Of a stretch of 64,000 bases of DNA, positions 25,043 to 32,874 are shown in pieces; the stretch's first letter is position 1; every line of letters begins with the position of its first letter. This stretch comes from JBBROS01 sp965260935 (GTDB taxonomy: Bacteria > Pseudomonadota > Alphaproteobacteria > Acetobacterales > Acetobacteraceae), in the NCBI GenBank assembly GCA_965260935.1, contig OZ253374.1:4030001-4094000 (forward strand), in the 5' to 3' direction. A program made the translations under genes and the position numbers. The notes under the pieces are model-generated. The model had not been told where the DNA came from. It was given only the letters and a program-made list of their open reading frames with translations, and searched no databases.

Positions 25043-25974
25043 GCCGCCTTCCCGAACAGCCCGGCCGGGCGCGCCACCAGCACGACCACCATCACCACGA
25101 ACACCACCGTCGCCGACGCCTGCGGATAGAACACCTTTGTCAGCCCCTCGACGATGCCGAGCCCGAACCCGGTCACGATGCTGCCCAGGATGCTCCCCAT
25201 GCCGCCGATCACCACCACGGCGAACACGGTGATGATGAAGCTCGACCCCATGTTCGGGTTGACCGAGTAGATCGGCGCCGCCAGCACCCCGGCGAACGCC
25301 GCCAGCGCGATCCCCCCCGCGTAGGTCAGGCTGATCATCCGCGGCACGTTCACCCCGAACGCCTGCACCAGGCCGGGGTTCTCGGTCGCCGCCCGCAGCC
25401 GCGAGCCCAAACTCGTCTTCTCGATGGCGAACCACGTCCCGAAGCACACGACCACCGCGGCCACGACCACCCAGCCGCGGTAGTTCGGCATGTACATGAA
25501 GCCGAGGTTGGTCGCCCCGGCCAGCGCCGGCGGGATCTGATACGGCATCCCCGAGCTGCCGAACGCGTTGCGCGCCAAGCCCTCGATCACCAGCGCCAAG
25601 CCGAACGTCAGCAGGAAGCCGTACAGATGGTCCAGCTTATACAGCCGCCGGATCACCGTCTTCTCCAGCGCCCAACCGAACGCGCCCACCACCAGCGGCG
25701 CGATGACCAGCGCCGGCCAATACCCGACCGACAGCCACGCCGGCGCCGACAGGCCCGGGTCGATCATCGCCAGCCACGTGTTCGGCGCCAGCATCAGCCA
25801 GGCGACGAACGCCCCCATCATGAACACCGCGCCGTGGGCGAAGTTGATGATGTTCAGCATCCCGAAAATGATCGCCAGACCCAGGGACAGCAACGCGTAG
25901 AACGCCCCGTTGATCAGGCCCAGCAGCAACTGCCCGAACAGCAGCGGCCCGGGGATGCCGAAGATGGTGAACAT
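25039..25974 (-). CDS. livH: Branched-chain amino acid/amide ABC transporter permease LivH
   Basis: A 311-residue permease that pairs with LivM in the inner membrane. The start MFTIFGIPGPLLFGQLLLGL leads straight into the first membrane helix. The conserved block GLAIIFGMLNIINFAHGA (near 32-48) and GMGSILGSIVTGFGLG are typical of LivH. It starts 9 bp after the stop of the preceding binding-protein gene and overlaps livM by 4 bp. Confidence 0.9.
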   Translation of the reverse strand: MFTIFGIPGPLLFGQLLLGLINGAFYALLSLGLAIIFGMLNIINFAHGAVFMMGAFVAWLMLAPNTWLAMIDPGLSAPAWLSVGYWPALVIAPLVVGAFGWALEKTVIRRLYKLDHLYGFLLTFGLALVIEGLARNAFGSSGMPYQIPPALAGATNLGFMYMPNYRGWVVVAAVVVCFGTWFAIEKTSLGSRLRAATENPGLVQAFGVNVPRMISLTYAGGIALAAFAGVLAAPIYSVNPNMGSSFIITVFAVVVIGGMGSILGSIVTGFGLGIVEGLTKVFYPQASATVVFVVMVVVLVARPAGLFGKAA

Positions 25975-25983
25975 GGCCGGGCG

Positions 25984-27207
25984 TCAGTTCTTGACCAGCG
26001 GGCATCCGCCGGCGCCAAGCGGCTCCCACGCCTGGTCCGGCGGCGTCATGGCGATCTGCTTGTAGTAGTCCCACGGGGACTTGCTCTCGCTCGGCTTCTT
26101 GACCTCGAACAAGTAGGACGGGACCAGCGCCAGGCCGTCCTCCCGGATCGTCGTCTTGCCGAACGCGTCGTCCTCGGCCTGGTTGGCCTTCATCCAGGCG
26201 ACCACCGCCGCCCCGTCGCCCGCCTTGTCCACGCCCAGTGCCTTCACCGCCTTGAGGAAGTGCGTCGCCCCGGCGTAGCAGCCGGCCATCGACATGTTCG
26301 GCTTGGCCGCCGGCATGAACGCCTCGTAGCGCTTGCTGAAAGCCCGGGTGCGGTCGTTCATGTCCCAATAGAAGCTCTCGGTCAGGAACAGCCCCTGCGC
26401 CGCCTCCAGGCCCAGCCCGTGCACGTCGCTGATGAACATCAGCAGGGCCGCCAACCGCATCTGCTTGTTCAGGCCGAACTCGGCCGCCTGCTTGATGGAA
26501 TTGATCGTGTCCGCCCCGGCGTTCGCCAGGCCCAGCACGTTGGCCCCGCTCGCCTGCGCCGTGATCAGGAACGACGAGAAATCCGTCGTCCCCGGAAACG
26601 GATACGGCGAGGCGCCCAGCACCTTGCCGCCCGCTTCGGTGACGAAACGGCTCGTGTCCCGCTGCAACTGCTGGCCGAACACGTAGTCGGCAGTCACGAA
26701 ATACCACTTGTCGCCGCCGGCCTTGACCATTGCCCCCCCGGTCGAACGCGCCAGCATATAGGTGTCGTATGACCAATGCACCGTCACCGGCGTGCACTGC
26801 TTGCCGGTCAGGTCCGTCGTGCCCGCGCCCGTATTGAGGAAAACCTTGTTCTTCTCCTTGCACACGCTGTTCACCGCCAGGGCGACCGAGCTTGTCGGCA
26901 CGTCGAAGATGATGTCCACCCCATCACGGTCGAACCATTGCCGGGCGATGCCGACGGCCACGTCCGGCTTGTTCTGGTGGTCAGCGGAGATGACTTCGGT
27001 TTTGAAGTCGGGCGAGAACTCGGCCACCGCCTGCTTCACCGCCGCCACCGAAAAGACCCCGCCCGTGTCGCGGTATGGCCCGGACATGTCGTTCAGGACG
27101 CCCAGCTTGATCGTCGGCTGCTGGGCATGCCCCGGCCGGGGCAGCAAGGCGCCCAAAGCGGCTGCACCGAGCGTGCCGTTCAGAAGGGTGCGGCGGTTGA
27201 GTGTCAT
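25984..27207 (-). CDS. ABC transporter substrate-binding protein, LivK type (second paralogue)
   Basis: A 407-residue periplasmic binding protein (Peripla_BP_6). The N-terminus TLNRRTLLNGTLGAAALGALL followed by GHAQ is a twin-arginine-like signal. The mature part begins IKLGVLNDMSGPYRDTGG and has the two-lobe pattern. It is closely similar along its length to the other binding protein encoded 25 bp upstream, including TDLTGKQC and PYPFPGTTDFSS. Members of this family bind branched-chain amino acids, amides, urea or aromatic compounds; the ligand cannot be named from sequence alone. Confidence 0.87.
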   Translation of the reverse strand: MTLNRRTLLNGTLGAAALGALLPRPGHAQQPTIKLGVLNDMSGPYRDTGGVFSVAAVKQAVAEFSPDFKTEVISADHQNKPDVAVGIARQWFDRDGVDIIFDVPTSSVALAVNSVCKEKNKVFLNTGAGTTDLTGKQCTPVTVHWSYDTYMLARSTGGAMVKAGGDKWYFVTADYVFGQQLQRDTSRFVTEAGGKVLGASPYPFPGTTDFSSFLITAQASGANVLGLANAGADTINSIKQAAEFGLNKQMRLAALLMFISDVHGLGLEAAQGLFLTESFYWDMNDRTRAFSKRYEAFMPAAKPNMSMAGCYAGATHFLKAVKALGVDKAGDGAAVVAWMKANQAEDDAFGKTTIREDGLALVPSYLFEVKKPSESKSPWDYYKQIAMTPPDQAWEPLGAGGCPLVKN

Positions 27208-27231
27208 TCGCGTCTCTCCAACGTCTTGTTT

Positions 27232-28449
27232 TCAGGCTTTCACCATCGGACAGCCGCCCTCGCTCATCGGCCGGAACGCCTCGTCCGCCGGCGTCGTGGC
27301 AAGCAGCTTGTAATAGTCGTACGGCCCCTTGCTCTCCTCGGGCGTCTTCACCTCCCACAGGTAAGCCGCATGGAGCTTGCGCCCGTCCTCGCGGATGGTC
27401 CCCTTGCCGAAGCAGTCGTCGTCCGTCGGCCTCGCCTTCATGGCGGCAACCGTCGCCGCCCCGCTCGCCTTGGCCTCGGCGATGCCCATCTCGTGCGCCA
27501 CCTTGACGTAGTCGAGCGTGCTGGAATAGACCCCCGCCTGCACCATCGTCGGCTTCTGCGCCCCGCCCGTCTCCGCCAGCCGCTTGGCGAACGCCCGCGT
27601 CCGGTCGTTCAAATCCCAGTAGAAGCTGTTAGTCAGGATGATCCCTTTCGCCACCGGCAGCCCGAGCGAATGCACGTCGCTCAGGAACAGCAGCAAGCCG
27701 GCCAGCTTCATCGACTTGGTGACGCCGAACTCCTGCGCCTGCTTGATGGTGTTCACCGTGTCGGCCCCGGCGTTGGCCATGCCCAGGATCTTCGCCCCGG
27801 ACGCCTGCGCCTGCAACAGCAGCGAGGAGAAATCCGTCGTCCCCGGAAACGGATAGGCGACATCCCCCAGCACCGTCCCGCCCGCTTGCTTGACGAACCC
27901 CGTCACGTCCCGCTGCAAGGCGTGCCCGAACGCGTAGTTCGCCGTGATGAAGAACCAGCTGTCGCCCCCGGCCTTCACCAGCGCGCCGCCCGTGCTCTTG
28001 GCCAGCATAAACGTGTCGTAGGCCCAGTGGATCGTGTTGGCGTTGCACTGCTTGCCCGTCAGGTCGGACGTTGCCGCGCCCGAGTTCAGGTAAACCTTGT
28101 TCTTGCTCTTCGCGACCCCGGCCACCGCCAGCGCCACCGCGCTGTTGGCCACCTCGACGATGACGTCGACGCCCTGGTCGTACCATTGCCGGGCAATGCC
28201 CGCGCCGATGTCGGCCTTGTTCTGATGGTCCGCCTGCAGCACCTCGACGCCGAACCCCTTGCCGGCCGCCCCGAAATCCTTGACCGCCAACTCCGCCGCC
28301 TTCACCGCGAGCGGCCCGCCCAGATCCTGGTACGGCCCCGACAGGTCGGTCAGCACGCCGACCTTCAGGGCCTTGCCCTGCGCCCTCGCCTGGCCGATCA
28401 GGGGCAGGGCGGCAGACCCGGCCAGAAGCCCGCGTCGAGAGATGTTCAT
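27232..28449 (-). CDS. ABC transporter substrate-binding protein, LivK type (first paralogue)
   Basis: A 405-residue periplasmic binding protein with the signal NISRRGLLAGSAALPLIGQARAQ, a short twin-arginine form. The mature sequence starts KVGVLTDLSGPYQDLGG. It shares most conserved blocks with the downstream paralogue, so the two came from a tandem duplication. It lies 27 bp after livF in the operon order livG-livF-SBP1-SBP2-livH-livM. Two binding proteins probably let one permease accept different ligands. Confidence 0.87.
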   Translation of the reverse strand: MNISRRGLLAGSAALPLIGQARAQGKALKVGVLTDLSGPYQDLGGPLAVKAAELAVKDFGAAGKGFGVEVLQADHQNKADIGAGIARQWYDQGVDVIVEVANSAVALAVAGVAKSKNKVYLNSGAATSDLTGKQCNANTIHWAYDTFMLAKSTGGALVKAGGDSWFFITANYAFGHALQRDVTGFVKQAGGTVLGDVAYPFPGTTDFSSLLLQAQASGAKILGMANAGADTVNTIKQAQEFGVTKSMKLAGLLLFLSDVHSLGLPVAKGIILTNSFYWDLNDRTRAFAKRLAETGGAQKPTMVQAGVYSSTLDYVKVAHEMGIAEAKASGAATVAAMKARPTDDDCFGKGTIREDGRKLHAAYLWEVKTPEESKGPYDYYKLLATTPADEAFRPMSEGGCPMVKA

Positions 28450-28476
28450 GGGACGTTGCTCCGGTTATGTTATTAA

Positions 28477-29199
28477 TTAGACGCCGAGATAGTCGTGCAG
28501 CTTATCCATGTTCGAGTCCAGATCCCGGTTCTCGATCATGTCGACGATCCGCCCGTGCTCCATCACGTAATGACGGTCGGCGACCGTTGCCGCGAAGCGG
28601 AAGTTCTGCTCCACCAGCAGCACGGTGAACCCGCGCGCCTTGATCTCGCGGATCGTGTGGCCGATCTGCTGGATGATGACCGGCGCCAGCCCCTCCGTCG
28701 GCTCGTCCAGCAGCAGCAGCCGCGCGCCTGTCCGCAGGATGCGCCCGATGGCCAGCATCTGCTGCTCGCCCCCCGAAAGCTTGGTCCCCTGGCTGCCGGC
28801 CCGCTCCTTGAGGTTGGGGAACAGCGCATGGATCTCCGCCACCGTCATCCCTCCCGGCGCGATCACGGGCGGCAGCATCAGGTTCTCGGTCACGTTGAGG
28901 CTGGCGAAGATGCCGCGCTCTTCCGGGCAGAAGGCGATCCCGGCCTTGGCCACCCCGTCGGGCGGCATGGAGACGGTCTCCCGCCCCTTGAACCGGATGC
29001 TGCCTTCCCGCCGCGGCACGAGGCCCATGACGCTTTTCATGGTCGTGGTCTTGCCGGCGCCGTTGCGGCCCAGCAGCGTCACCACCTCCCCTTCCCGCAC
29101 GTTGAAATCCACCCCGTGCAGGACATGGCTCTCGCCGTACCAGGCGTTCAGCCCGTCTACGCTCAGCATCGCCTCGCGCGGCGGCGGCCCCTCAGGCAT
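28477..29199 (-). CDS. livF: ABC transporter ATPase LivF
   Basis: A 240-residue cytosolic ATPase. Walker A is GRNGAGKTT, the ABC signature LSGGEQQMLAIG, Walker B LLLLDEPTEGL, and the switch His lies further on. LivF-type residues such as HGVDFNVREGEVVTLLG are present. It overlaps the end of livG by 8 bp. With LivG it should form the ATPase pair for LivH and LivM. Confidence 0.92.
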   Translation of the reverse strand: MPEGPPPREAMLSVDGLNAWYGESHVLHGVDFNVREGEVVTLLGRNGAGKTTTMKSVMGLVPRREGSIRFKGRETVSMPPDGVAKAGIAFCPEERGIFASLNVTENLMLPPVIAPGGMTVAEIHALFPNLKERAGSQGTKLSGGEQQMLAIGRILRTGARLLLLDEPTEGLAPVIIQQIGHTIREIKARGFTVLLVEQNFRFAATVADRHYVMEHGRIVDMIENRDLDSNMDKLHDYLGV

Positions 29200-29944
29200 C
29201 GGCCGAGCCCAGGTAGGCCGCGATTACGTCCGGGTTGGCGCTCACGCCCGCGTAGTCCCCTTCCGCGAGCACCTGCCCGCGCGCCAGCACCGTGATCCGG
29301 TCGCACAGCCCTTCCACCACGCTCAGGTTGTGCTCCACCATCAGGATCGTCCGCCCGGCGCGGATGCGGCGGATCAGCGACACGACCCGGTCCACGTCCT
29401 CGTGCGCCATCCCCGCCGTCGGCTCGTCGAGCAGCATCATGGTCGGTTCCAGCGCCAGCGTGGTCGCGATCTCCAGCGCCCGCTTGCGCCCGTAGGACAG
29501 CAGCGCCGCCGGCGTGTCCTCATACCCGTCGAGCCCCACGTCGGCCAGCAGCGCCGCCGCGCGCTCCTCCAGCCGGTCCAGCACCGTATCCGAGCGCCAG
29601 AAGTCGAACGACGCCCCCCGCCGCCGCTGCAGCGCGATCCGCACGTTCTCCAAGGCGCTCAGATGCGGGAACACCGCCGAGATCTGGAAGCTGCGGACCA
29701 GCCCGAGCCGGGCCACCGCCGCCGGGCGCATCCCCGTGATGTCGCGCCCCTTGAACCGGATGACGCCCCGCGTCGGCGGCAGGAACTTGGTCAGCAGGTT
29801 GAAGCACGTCGTCTTGCCCGCCCCGTTCGGCCCGATCAGCGCGTGGATGGTTCCCGCCTCGACCTTGAGCGACACGTCGTTGACCGCGGTGAATCCCCGG
29901 AACTCCCGCGTGAGCCCGGCGGTTTCCAGGATGGTGTCGGACAC
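29192..29944 (-). CDS. livG: ABC transporter ATPase LivG
   Basis: A 250-residue ATPase with Walker A GPNGAGKTT, signature LSYGRKRALEIA, Walker B MMLLDEPTAGM and the C-terminal LivG extension (LAEGDYAGVSANPDVIAAYLG). The start is GTG at 29944 (VSDTILETAG), 9 nt after AAGGGAG. An upstream ATG at 30034 would add a tail with no family match. It is the first gene of the liv operon; the promoter should lie in 29945-30098, shared with the divergent efflux operon. Confidence 0.9.
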   Translation of the reverse strand: MSDTILETAGLTREFRGFTAVNDVSLKVEAGTIHALIGPNGAGKTTCFNLLTKFLPPTRGVIRFKGRDITGMRPAAVARLGLVRSFQISAVFPHLSALENVRIALQRRRGASFDFWRSDTVLDRLEERAAALLADVGLDGYEDTPAALLSYGRKRALEIATTLALEPTMMLLDEPTAGMAHEDVDRVVSLIRRIRAGRTILMVEHNLSVVEGLCDRITVLARGQVLAEGDYAGVSANPDVIAAYLGSADA

Positions 29945-30098
29945 CCCGGCGTCTCCCTTGTTATGCACGCTTTGAGATGCTGATTTGCATATCGGCGGGG
30001 TGCGCGCAAGATTGTTGCGACGCGGGCGCGACACGAACGCCGCATGGGGTCCAGGGCCGGCACTCGTATAAAGGCCATGGTCGCTCTATCTGACACCC

Positions 30099-30185
30099 AT
30101 GAACGACGACCGTAACGAACAGGAACGCCTGGAGAACTGGGGGACGCGCCTGCTCCGGGCATCGCTGAACCGGGGCCGGCGCTGA
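30099..30185 (+). CDS. Putative 28-residue small protein or leader peptide
   Basis: An ATG-initiated frame of 28 codons, charged and Arg-rich, beginning MNDDRNEQERLENWGTRLLR and ending NRGRR. It stops 8 bp before the GTG start of the efflux outer-membrane gene. A TATAAA hexamer lies about 30 bp upstream. No family was recognised. It could be a leader peptide coupled to the efflux operon, or chance. The good spacing argues mildly for translation. Confidence 0.35.
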   Translation: MNDDRNEQERLENWGTRLLRASLNRGRR

Positions 30186-30193
30186 ACCAAGCC

Positions 30194-31651
30194 GTGACAC
30201 GGCGCGCCGCGTTGCTCGGCGCCGGCGCCCTCGCCGGTTGCAGCCTCGGGCCGTTCTACGAGCGTCCGGCGCTCGACCTGCCCGCCTCGTTCCGCGCCAC
30301 CGCCGGCACCGCCGAGGCGGCCTGGCCCGCGCCGGACTGGTGGCGGGCGTTCCGCTCCGACGAGCTCGACCAGCTTATCGGCCGCGCCCGCGGCTACAAC
30401 ACGGATCTCGCCGCCGCCGCGGCACGGGTGGTCCAGGCCGACGCGCAGGCCCGCATCGCCGGCGCGCCGCTGCTGCCCGTGCTGAACGGCACCGGCAACT
30501 ACGACTACCAGCGCACCGGCTCCGGCGGACGCAGCAGCCGCTCGCTCGTCAACATCCCGACCGGGACGCCGGCCTCGGGCGTCGTGCCCACCGGCGGCGC
30601 GTCCCGCTACTTCGATTTCCGCAGCTACAGCCTGGGCCTGGCCGCCAGCTACGAGGTCGATTTCTGGGGCCGCAACCGCGCCGCCTACGAGGCCGCGGCG
30701 GCGACCGCGCTGTCCAGCCGCTTCGACCAGGAGAACGTGGCGATCACCGTCGTCACCTCCGTCGCCAACACCTACTTCCAGGTGCTCGCCGGCCAGGACC
30801 GTCTGCGCGTCGCCGAGCGCAACCTGGCCGACGCGAGGCGCATCCTCGGGGCCTACCGCGCCCAGCTCTCGGCCGGCACCGCCAACGCGCTCGACGTGTC
30901 GCAGCAGGAGGCGCTGGTGGCCGGGCAGGTCGCCGCCCTGCCGCAGTTGCGCAACACGATCGAGCAGCAGCGCATCGCTCTCGGCATCCTGGTCGGCACC
31001 CCGCCCGAGCGCCTGCTGGTCCGCGGCGGCTCGCTCGACCGCCTGCCCTACCCCGTGGTCGCGCCCGGCCTGCCCTCCGCCCTGTTGCAGCGCCGCCCGG
31101 ACGTGGCCAGCGCCGAGGCCCTGCTGGTCGGCGCCAACGCCAACATCCGCGCCGCCCGCGCCGCGTTCTTCCCGAGCGTCACCCTCACCGCCCAGGGAGG
31201 GCTGACCAGCACCGCGCTCAGCACGCTGACCGGCCCCGGCACGCTGGTCGTGCAGCTTGCAGCGGGGCTGACGGCGCCCATCTTCGATAACGGGCTCCGG
31301 CGCGGACAGCTCGAACAGGCGAAGGGCCGCTACGCCGAGCTGGTGGCCGATTACGCCCGGGCGATCCTGCAAAGCTTCACCGACGTGGAACAGGCCCTCA
31401 CAGCGCTGCAGTTCGCAGCCGAGCAGGAACGCCTCGAGCGGGACGCCATCAAGGTGGCGCAACGCTCCGCCGACATCGCCAACGCGCAGCTCCAGGCCGG
31501 GACCATCGACATCATCACCTCTCTCAACACGCAGCAGACGCTCTACAACAACCTCGATCTGCTCGCGCAGATCAGGCTGGCGCGGTTCCAGGCGCTGGTG
31601 AACCTGTACAAGGCGCTGGGCGGCGGCTGGCGGAACCGGGCGCCGGCATGA
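30194..31651 (+). CDS. RND efflux outer-membrane lipoprotein (NodT/OprM family)
   Basis: A 485-residue TolC-like channel. The N-terminus TRRAALLGAGALAGCSLGPFY has a lipobox (LAGC), so the protein should be lipidated at Cys16. The start is GTG 30194. Two OEP repeats follow: ARGYNTDLAAAAARVVQADAQ in the first and QRSADIANAQLQAGTIDIIT in the second. AGQDRLRVAERNLADARRI lies between. It overlaps the adaptor gene by 4 bp (ATGA). It should complete the envelope-spanning pump with the downstream adaptor and two permeases. Confidence 0.9.
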   Translation: MTRRAALLGAGALAGCSLGPFYERPALDLPASFRATAGTAEAAWPAPDWWRAFRSDELDQLIGRARGYNTDLAAAAARVVQADAQARIAGAPLLPVLNGTGNYDYQRTGSGGRSSRSLVNIPTGTPASGVVPTGGASRYFDFRSYSLGLAASYEVDFWGRNRAAYEAAAATALSSRFDQENVAITVVTSVANTYFQVLAGQDRLRVAERNLADARRILGAYRAQLSAGTANALDVSQQEALVAGQVAALPQLRNTIEQQRIALGILVGTPPERLLVRGGSLDRLPYPVVAPGLPSALLQRRPDVASAEALLVGANANIRAARAAFFPSVTLTAQGGLTSTALSTLTGPGTLVVQLAAGLTAPIFDNGLRRGQLEQAKGRYAELVADYARAILQSFTDVEQALTALQFAAEQERLERDAIKVAQRSADIANAQLQAGTIDIITSLNTQQTLYNNLDLLAQIRLARFQALVNLYKALGGGWRNRAPA

Positions 31652-32868
31652 AGCGGCTCATCCTCATTCTCGTGCTGCTCGCGGCGGCGGGCGGCATCAC
31701 CTACTGGTGGTACACGCGCCCGGCCGCCGAGCAGCAGGCGAGCTTCGGCGCCGGCGGCGGCGGCAAGCGCGGCGACAGCACGCCCGTCCCGGTGCTCACG
31801 GCGAAGGCGGAGCTGCGCGACGTGCCGATCTTTCTCGACGGGCTCGGCACGGTGCAGGCCTACAACCAGGCGCAGATCCGGGCGATGATCGACGGCCCGC
31901 TGGTCGAGGTGGACTTCACCGAAGGCCAGGACGTCAAGAAAGGCGACGTGCTCGCCCGCATCGATCCCCGCCCCTACCAGGCCAGCCTCGACTCCGCCAT
32001 CGCCAAGAAGCAGCAGGACCAGGCCAACCTGCAGAACGCCAAGCTCGACGCCGCCCGCTACGACAAGCTGGCCAAGACCGCCTACAGCAGCGCGCAGCAG
32101 GCCGACACCGCCCGCGCCCAGGTGGCGCAGCTCGAGGCGCAGGTCCGCGGCGACCAGGCGCAGATCGACACGGCGCAGACCCAGCTCAGCTACACGGTCA
32201 TCAAGGCCCCGTTCGACGGGCGCGTCGGCATCCGCCAGGTCGATGCCGGCAACATCGTGCACCCGGGCGACACGACCCCGATCACGGTGCTGACCGAGTT
32301 GCAGCCGATCTCCGTCGTGTTCACGCTGCCGCAGCAATCCCTGCCGGCGGTCAGCGCGGCCATGCAGGACGGGATGCCCGAGGTGCTGGCGATGCAAAGC
32401 GGCGGCGGCGGCAAGGTGCTGGACCGCGGCAAGCTCGCGGTGCTGGACAACCAGGTCGACCCCGCCACCGGCACCATCAAACTGAAAGCAACCTTTCCGA
32501 ACGCGGCGCTGCGCCTTTGGCCGGGCGGCTTCGTCAACGTGCGGATGCTGGCCGAAACGGAGCGCGGCGTCGTGGCCGTGCCGACGGCCGCGGTGCAGCG
32601 CGGCCCCAAAGGCCCCTACGTGTTCGTCGTCAACCCGGACCACAGCGTCAAGCGCGCGACCGTGGAGGTGGGGCACGAGAGCCAGCAGCTCGTTGTGATC
32701 GGGCAGGGCGTGGCCGCGGGCGAGACGGTGGTCACGGACGGCGCGCAGCGGCTGAACGACGACAGCAAGGTCGTGGTCGCCGGGCCGGACGGCGACGCGC
32801 CCGAGGCCACGCCGCGGGACCGCTCGGCCCCGGGGACGGCGCAGCGCCGCGGCGGCCGGGCCGGGTAG
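31648..32868 (+). CDS. RND efflux periplasmic adaptor, MdtA-like
   Basis: A 406-residue membrane-fusion protein anchored by one N-terminal helix (about residues 2-20). The lipoyl half-motifs IDGPLVEVDFTEGQDVKKGDVLARIDPRPYQ and IKAPFDGRVGIRQVDAGN bracket an alpha-hairpin with many Gln and Ala. The beta-barrel follows, and the tail is Arg/Gly-rich. Being followed by two RND permease genes matches the MdtABC layout. The gene starts within the stop of the channel gene. Confidence 0.9.
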   Translation: MKRLILILVLLAAAGGITYWWYTRPAAEQQASFGAGGGGKRGDSTPVPVLTAKAELRDVPIFLDGLGTVQAYNQAQIRAMIDGPLVEVDFTEGQDVKKGDVLARIDPRPYQASLDSAIAKKQQDQANLQNAKLDAARYDKLAKTAYSSAQQADTARAQVAQLEAQVRGDQAQIDTAQTQLSYTVIKAPFDGRVGIRQVDAGNIVHPGDTTPITVLTELQPISVVFTLPQQSLPAVSAAMQDGMPEVLAMQSGGGGKVLDRGKLAVLDNQVDPATGTIKLKATFPNAALRLWPGGFVNVRMLAETERGVVAVPTAAVQRGPKGPYVFVVNPDHSVKRATVEVGHESQQLVVIGQGVAAGETVVTDGAQRLNDDSKVVVAGPDGDAPEATPRDRSAPGTAQRRGGRAG

Positions 32869-32874
32869 CGGGCC

